31,379 nt of DNA from Chloroflexota bacterium (GTDB lineage Bacteria > Chloroflexota > Dormibacteria > CF-121): contig VBFX01000026.1 in the NCBI GenBank assembly GCA_005889395.1, forward strand, positions 1 through 31,379. The letters run 5' to 3'. This document shows, in pieces, positions 25,476 to 31,379 of this stretch. A program made the position numbers and the translations under genes. A model generated the notes under the pieces. It made no database searches. It was not told the origin of the DNA and was given only the letters and a program-made list of their open reading frames with translations. Within the stretch, counting starts at the first letter, position 1. Every line of letters starts with the position of its first letter.

Positions 25476-25643
25476 ATGGCAACCCGGGCCCCCAAGGACG
25501 CTACACCCTCACCCTCGGAACGCCAGATCAACATCCTGCGCAAGCGCAAGTACGACGCCATGCACCGGGGCGGCGCTTCGCCGTCCATCGCACCGAAGCG
25601 TTCGGCATGGGGGAGAAGAAGATCGCCGGCGATGGCGTGGTGA
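25476..25643 (+). CDS. propionyl-CoA carboxylase beta subunit, N-terminal fragment
   Basis: ATG 25476 lies 3 bases after the mutase stop. It reads MATRAPKDATPSPSERQINI then LRKRKYDAMHRGG, the usual start of acyl-CoA carboxylase beta chains. After about 25574 the frame loses sense (ASPSIAPKRSAW...), while DRFAVHRTEAFG-type sequence appears in the frame of the next ORF. About 33 residues, normally containing the KLTARERIDLLLDPGSF-like block, are absent between the two. Confidence 0.7.
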   Translation: MATRAPKDATPSPSERQINILRKRKYDAMHRGGASPSIAPKRSAWGRRRSPAMAW

Positions 25644-26958
25644 CCGGCTACGGGACCGTCGACGGCCGCGAGGTCTTCCTCTTCTCCCACGACGCGAGCG
25701 TCTTCGGCGGCTCGCTCGGCGAGGTGTTCGCCGAGAAGGTCTGCAAGGTCATGGACCTCGCGGTCCGCGCCGGCCGGCCCTGCGTGGGCATCAACGACTC
25801 CGGCGGCGCCCGCATCCAGGAAGGGGTCGTCAGCCTGGCCGGCTATGCCGACATCTTCCTTCGGAATGTCCAGTCGTCTGGCGTCGTGCCGCAGATCTCG
25901 GTCATCGCCGGGCCCTGTACCGGGGGCGCCGTCTACTCGCCGGCAATCACGGACTTCGTCTTCATGGTCGAGCACCTCGGCTACATGTTCATCACCGGGC
26001 CGGAGGTGGTCCGGGTGACGACCGGTGAGCAGGTCGGCTTCGACGAGCTCGGCGGCGCCGAGGTCCACAACATCCGCAGCGGCGTCGCCCATTTCCTCGA
26101 CGAGTCGGAGGCCGAGGCGTTTAGCAGCGTGCGCCGGCTCCTCTCCTACCTGCCGGGCAGCAATCGGGAGCGACCACCCGCGATCACGCCGGCTGACGAT
26201 CCGCAGCGTCGCGACCGGATGCTGCAGTCACTCATCCCGGAAAATCCGAACCAGCCCTACGACATGAAGGCGGCGATCGGGGCGGTGGTCGACGACGGCA
26301 GCTTCATGGAGGTCCAGGAGCACTTCGCCCAGAACCTCGTCGTCGGCTTTGCCCGGCTGGATGGCGAGGTGGTCGGGATCGTCGGCAACCAGCCGCGCAT
26401 CCTCGCCGGGGCGCTCGACATCAATGCCTCCGTCAAGGGCGCTCGCTTCGTCCGCTTCTGCGACGCCTTCAATATCCCGCTTGTCACGTTCGTCGACGTT
26501 CCCGGGTTTCTTCCCGGCACGGCCCAGGAGTACAACGGGATCATCCGGCACGGTGCCAAGCTGCTCTACGCCTTTGCCGAAGCGACCGTGCCGAAGCTCA
26601 CCGTCATCACGCGCAAGGCCTACGGCGGCGCCTACGACGTCATGTCGTCGAAGCACATTGGTGGAGACTTCAACTATGCCTGGCCGGCGGCCGAGATCGC
26701 GGTCATGGGACCCCAGGCCGCGGTCAACATCATCTTCAAGCGCGAGATCGCGGCGGCCAAAGAGCCGGCAAAGAAAGCCGAGCAGCTGGTCGACGACTAC
26801 AAGGAAAAGTTCGCCAACCCCTACGTCGCGGCGGAACGCGGCTTCCTGGACGACGTCATCGAGCCCCAGGACACGCGGCCGACGCTGATCCGCTCGCTGC
26901 ACCTGCTCAAGGAGAAGCAGGTCGACCGCCCGCATCGCCGCCACGGAAATATCCCTTT

Positions 26959-26962
<4 letters not shown>
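25607..26962 (+). CDS. propionyl-CoA (acyl-CoA) carboxylase beta subunit, main fragment
   Basis: Carboxyltransferase that moves CO2 from biotin to propionyl-CoA, giving methylmalonyl-CoA. In-frame sense begins at about 25574 (RFAVHRTEAFGMGEKK). Key features are the oxyanion-hole glycines in NDSGGARIQEGV, GPCTGGAVYSPA and the second half's VDVPGFLPGTAQEYNGIIRHGAK and ITRKAYGGAYDVM (span about 26495-26650). Its partner biotin carboxylase subunit is not in the window. The stop overlaps sucC by ATGA. The internal Met at 25607 is not the native start. Confidence 0.9.
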
Positions 26963-28088
<1,126 letters not shown>

Positions 28089-28092
<4 letters not shown>

Positions 28093-28985
28093 GCATCCTC
28101 CTGACGCGCGAAAGCCGCGTCCTCGTGCAGGGTCTGACCGGGCGCGAAGGCAGCTTTCACACCGAGCAGATGAGGGCCTACGGAACCAACGTCGTCGCCG
28201 GTGTGAGCCCGGGCAAGGGGGGCACGACCCACCTCGGCATCCCCGTCTTCGACACCGTCGCCGATGCGAGGCGGGAGACTGGCGCCGACGTCGGCGGCAT
28301 CTTCGTGCCGGCGCCTTTCGCGGCTGACGCGATCATGGAAGCCGCCGCGGCCGGCATCGGGCTGATCGTCTGTATCACGGAGGGCATCCCGCTCTACGAC
28401 ATGGTGCGCGCGCGCGCCTTCGTCGTCGATGCCGGGGTCAAGCTGATCGGGCCGAACTGTCCCGGGTTGGCGACGGCGGGCGAAGCGAAGGTGGGCATCA
28501 TCCCCAACCACATCACGACCCCGGGATCCGTCGGCATCGTCTCGCGCAGCGGCACCCTCACCTACGAGGTGATCCAGGGATTGAGCCAGGCTGGCGTGGG
28601 CCAGACCACGTCGGTGGGGATCGGCGGCGATCCGATTCTCGGCCTCTCCTTCAGCGACGTCCTGCGGCTCTTCAAGGATGATCCGGCCACAACAGCGGTG
28701 GTGGTGATCGGCGAGATCGGCGGCAGCGACGAGGAAGCGGCCGCTGAACAGGTGATTGGCCGGGGCTTCGGCAAGCCGGTGATCGGCTTCATCAGCGGAC
28801 GCACCGCTCCGCCCGGAAAGCGGATGGGCCACGCAGGCGCGATCATCTCGGGCAACACCGGCACCGCGGCGTCGAAGCTGCTGGCGTTGAAGCGGGCGGG
28901 GGCGCAGGTGTGCGACACCATCGAGGAAGTGGTGGCGGCCGCGGGGGCCGCCCTGGGCCAACCGTCAAGCGCCGCGCACCGCTAA
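28089..28985 (+). CDS. sucD: succinyl-CoA synthetase alpha subunit
   Basis: 298 residues. It has the CoA-binding Rossmann start RVLVQGLTGREGSFHTEQM, the GIFVPAPFAADAI and LIGPNCPGLA blocks, and the active-site phosphohistidine in KRMGHAGAIISG. The ATG overlaps the sucC stop (ATGA). The protein is complete and normal in length. It is the last gene of the propionyl-CoA-to-succinate set. Confidence 0.95.
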
Positions 28986-29068
28986 GCCGCCGAGACCGGC
29001 AAGCCCGGCCCCAACCCGCGCCCCGTACGCGACGACGGCGCTTTCCCCGACTGCGCCGCGCCGGCCTC

Positions 29069-30448
29069 GTGCTGCTGCTCGTCGTCATTGTCCTCACGGT
29101 CGTCGCATATTTGCCGGCGGGCAGCCTTGCGGCGGCGGTCCCGCCGGCGCACTATGGCGAATCGTCGATGAGCTGGCTGCGGACCAGCGGCGGCCAGATC
29201 GTCGACGGTTCCGGGCGCAAGGTATTGCTGCGCGGTTTCAATGACGCCGCGCTCGTCTCCTATCCGAACAACCCACCCCCGCCGCTCGACGAGATGGATG
29301 CGACCCTGATGCAGCACACCGGCGTCGACGTCGTCCGCCTCGGCATCGACTGGTCGCAGCTCGAGCCGGAACGCGGTCACATCAACCAGGTTTACCTCGA
29401 CCGTGTCGCCGAGGCGGTCTCCATGATGAACCGCCACGGCCTCTACGTGATCCTCGACATGCATTTCCGTCTTGGATGGAGCCCGCGCTTCGGCTACTCC
29501 GGCGCACCAGGTTGGGCGACCATCGGTGTTCCCAACTGGAATCCCTTGCACGAGTCCTGGAGCCCAGCGCTCTCGCCCGCCGCCTTTACGTCCGACACCT
29601 ATTTCTGGCTGTCGTCGGACTGGAAAAAGGACTTCTACCTGACCTGGCAGGCGGTCGCGGCGCGCTTCAAGGACAATGCCGGGTTGGCCGGTTACGACAT
29701 CTTCAACGAGGCGCATCCGCTGCCGATCCCGCCCCGCATCTTCGAGAAGTTCTACCTCTTTCCAATGTTCAAAGAGGCGATCGAGGCGATCGGCCGCATC
29801 GACTCGAATCACCTCTTCTTCATCGAGGGCATCCTGTTGCTGACCATGAACACGGCGGTCGTCCACCTCAAAGCGCCGAACCTCGTCTACGGCACACACG
29901 TCTACGAAGGTTCCCTGGTCCCGCCCCACTGGGACGGCGATCCCACGTTTCTCCGTTCGCGGTTTCAGCAGCGCGCCAAGGAAGCCGCCGAAGTGCCGGC
30001 GCCGCTCTGGGTGGGCGAGCTTGGCTACGATCTGGGCGCGCCGGGGGCAACCACGTACATTGACGCGGCCCTCGACGAGGCCGATGATCTTGGCATCGGC
30101 TGGGCGTGGTGGCAATGGCGCGAGAGCCGCTGGTGGGGCATGGTGGACCGCGGCGGCCAGCTGGTCAATCGGGATGTGCTGCGGCACCTCGCGCGTCCCT
30201 ACGTCATCGCGGCGCCCGCTGGTGTCCATCCCGGTCGCGGCGACGGAGTCCGTGGAGCCCTCACGATCCGGGTGGACGCCGGACACGCGGACCAGCCCAT
30301 CGTCATCGGCTGGTCGGCGCTCACGCTGACGGCGCCGGTCGCCAGCGGGACGTGTTTGGCGAGCTCGCAGTGGGACGCCACCGCCGGGCGGCTCACCTTG
30401 CAGGTAGATTCGGGGAAGGGATGTCAGGTGACGCTTCACGCCGGGTAG
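29069..30448 (+). CDS. membrane-anchored GH5-type glycoside hydrolase (cellulase family)
   Basis: A hydrophobic N-terminal segment (VLLLVVIVLTVVAYLPAG) anchors or exports the protein. The catalytic barrel has LLRGFND, GVDVVRLGIDWSQLEPERG, YVILDMHF, the acid/base Glu in IFNEAHP (codon 29708) and the nucleophile Glu in VGELGYD (codon 30017). It resembles endoglycoceramidase-like GH5 enzymes more than plain cellulases. GTG 29069 is the first usual start after sucD. The frame upstream is open and Arg-rich (RTRRRRFPRLRRAG), a better N-region, but offers only CTG 29051 or a GTG at 28910 inside sucD. Confidence 0.82.
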   Translation: MLLLVVIVLTVVAYLPAGSLAAAVPPAHYGESSMSWLRTSGGQIVDGSGRKVLLRGFNDAALVSYPNNPPPPLDEMDATLMQHTGVDVVRLGIDWSQLEPERGHINQVYLDRVAEAVSMMNRHGLYVILDMHFRLGWSPRFGYSGAPGWATIGVPNWNPLHESWSPALSPAAFTSDTYFWLSSDWKKDFYLTWQAVAARFKDNAGLAGYDIFNEAHPLPIPPRIFEKFYLFPMFKEAIEAIGRIDSNHLFFIEGILLLTMNTAVVHLKAPNLVYGTHVYEGSLVPPHWDGDPTFLRSRFQQRAKEAAEVPAPLWVGELGYDLGAPGATTYIDAALDEADDLGIGWAWWQWRESRWWGMVDRGGQLVNRDVLRHLARPYVIAAPAGVHPGRGDGVRGALTIRVDAGHADQPIVIGWSALTLTAPVASGTCLASSQWDATAGRLTLQVDSGKGCQVTLHAG

Positions 30449-31059
30449 GCACGCTCGCCCCTCCCTGGCTTCGGTATGGGCTGATCGCCGGGATCGTCGC
30501 GTTCAGCGGTACACTGGCCGCCAACCTGGCGGTCACCTGGATGTCGCCGGCCGAACTCTGCCGTGCGGGCCCGCTGATCATTCCGCTGTTAAGCCTCGGC
30601 GCGATGTTCATCTTCGTCGTGATGTCCGCCGCAGCGGGATTTGCCACCGGTCGTACGGTAAGTTCCGGACCCGACTCGGCACTGGCCGGGTTGCTGGTGG
30701 GGGTGTTGGGTGGCTGTGCCGTGCTTGTGCTTCTCCCATTCGTCCCAAGCGCCCAGCACCGCTTCCAGGAACTCGCTTCGGTTTGCTCTGGGACGGGTTC
30801 AACCTTCTTCTTCGGCTTTGGGTCACCGCCGCCAGGCTTCGTCTTTGGGTCACCGCCGCCAGGCTTCGTCATTCCGACACCCCCTCCGGAGGCATTCGCG
30901 ACTCCGCCGCCCGAGGTCCTGGCTCCCCCCTCCGGCTCTGCTGCCACGGTGTTGGAACTGCTCGGGATGATGGTCACGATCGTCATCGGAATCGGCATCG
31001 CTGTTGGCGTGGCTGCGGTAGCAGGGCTGGTCGGCCGAGCGACGCGATCCGAGGCCTAA
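30421..31059 (+). CDS. four-helix membrane protein with FGSPPPGFV repeats
   Basis: 212 residues from ATG 30421, overlapping the glycosidase gene by 28 bases. Three hydrophobic helices lie in the first ~110 residues (LIAGIVAFSGTLAANLAV, IIPLLSLGAMFIFVVM, ALAGLLVGVLGGCAVLVLL) and one near the end (MMVTIVIGIGIAVGVAAVAG). Between them is a Pro/Gly-rich loop with the nine-residue unit FGSPPPGFV twice, encoded by a 27-base direct repeat (30817-30870). No family is recognised. Confidence 0.6.
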   Translation: MSGDASRRVGTLAPPWLRYGLIAGIVAFSGTLAANLAVTWMSPAELCRAGPLIIPLLSLGAMFIFVVMSAAAGFATGRTVSSGPDSALAGLLVGVLGGCAVLVLLPFVPSAQHRFQELASVCSGTGSTFFFGFGSPPPGFVFGSPPPGFVIPTPPPEAFATPPPEVLAPPSGSAATVLELLGMMVTIVIGIGIAVGVAAVAGLVGRATRSEA

Positions 31060-31073
31060 GCGGGCGAGGTGCG

Positions 31074-31379
31074 CTACCCGGCTCGGCGGTAGGCGCCCTC
31101 GAACTGCTTCGCGATCACGGCGTAGCCCTGGCTGCTCGGATGAAACCCATCGGCGCTGATCCATTCGGGGTGCTGCGCGATCTGGCTGTCATTGAGATTC
31201 AAGTCAACCAGGGTGGCCCCTTCCTTGGTGGCGGCGTCGCTGATGGCGGCGTTGTAACCGGCGACGGCCGCGCCGACCGCCTGCGGGGTCGGCATCAACC
31301 CCGCGGGGATCAGGCACGTGGGTCCGCCGGTTGGCGCGTTCGGCAAGCAGGCACGGTAGGCGGGAAGCTGGGCGAGGTC
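31074..31379 (-). CDS. SGNH/GDSL-type hydrolase, C-terminal part (cut by window end)
   Basis: The frame is open to the last base of the window, so the N-terminus is outside. The visible part reads LPAYRACLPNAPTGGPTCL, then AVAGYNAAISDAATKEGATLVDLN and SADGFHPSSQGYAVIAKQFE. DGFHPS carries the Asp-x-x-His pair of the SGNH catalytic triad; the serine block would lie upstream. Likely a secreted esterase or lipase. It is convergent with the membrane protein gene, 14 bases apart. Confidence 0.75.
   Translation of the reverse strand, partial: DLAQLPAYRACLPNAPTGGPTCLIPAGLMPTPQAVGAAVAGYNAAISDAATKEGATLVDLNLNDSQIAQHPEWISADGFHPSSQGYAVIAKQFEGAYRRAG

Noticed and set aside
12785..25580. Introns, inteins or mobile insertions as the cause of the broken genes
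   Set aside because: Sequence is missing, not added; no transposase, target-site duplication or group I/II core is present.

Overview
The window is GC-rich bacterial chromosome with short intergenic gaps, many GTG starts and few clear Shine-Dalgarno (SD) sites. The gene set suggests a soil-type Terrabacteria lineage such as Candidatus Dormibacterota or Chloroflexota: B12-dependent ribonucleotide reductase, a PPOX-type flavin oxidoreductase, a NarI-like/dicluster/CCG iron-sulfur oxidoreductase, two-subunit-type methylmalonyl-CoA mutase, a DUF222-HNH protein and a DNA polymerase X. This placement is inference. No rRNA, tRNA, CRISPR array, insertion sequence or phage gene was seen.

Layout. 1-2921: nrdJ and a tiny zinc-ribbon ORF. 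2922-3460: a gene-poor stretch with several hairpins and a 21-residue Lys/Ala peptide behind a perfect SD. 3475-7584: a PPOX oxidoreductase, a stand-alone Lrp/AsnC ligand-binding domain, the threonine-degradation pair tdh-kbl, an ECF sigma factor with a one-helix membrane partner, and a small basic ORF. 7597-9181: galU and two unknown ORFs. 9178-10971: a TetR regulator divergent from an MDR oxidoreductase, with two operators around one strong promoter. 10975-15011: an unknown broken gene, a broken polX, a short CaiB-type CoA transferase and a broken TIGR03118-type secreted protein. 15198-20278: a secreted helical protein, a small membrane protein, coaE, a broken EtfD/HdrD-like membrane iron-sulfur protein and a DUF222-HNH protein. 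20385-22280: a promoter, a structured leader RNA ending in a terminator, then an ABC exporter (ATPase plus permease). 22290-23298: a small membrane protein and a CHAP hydrolase, joined tail to tail at a damaged point. 23474-28985: mce-mutA-pccB-sucC-sucD, which carries propionyl-CoA through methylmalonyl-CoA to succinyl-CoA and succinate. 29069-31379: a membrane-anchored GH5 glycosidase, a membrane protein and the C-terminal part of an SGNH hydrolase.

The most striking result is that at least six loci (nrdJ, polX, the TIGR03118 gene, the EtfD-like gene, the small membrane protein/CHAP pair and pccB) each lack one short internal block. For the five whose family I can recall well, the estimated loss is about 25-33 codons of conserved sequence; four of these also change frame. 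Intact-looking genes lie between them. The simplest explanation is unrepresented assembly gaps (removed N runs or forced contig joins) rather than biology. These genes should not be called natural pseudogenes until reads are checked.

Biological signals that stand apart from this are the leader RNA/attenuator in front of the ABC exporter, the double TetR operator, a recurring TANNNT-then-start-codon arrangement suggesting leaderless mRNAs, and the structured region before the Lys-rich micro-ORF.
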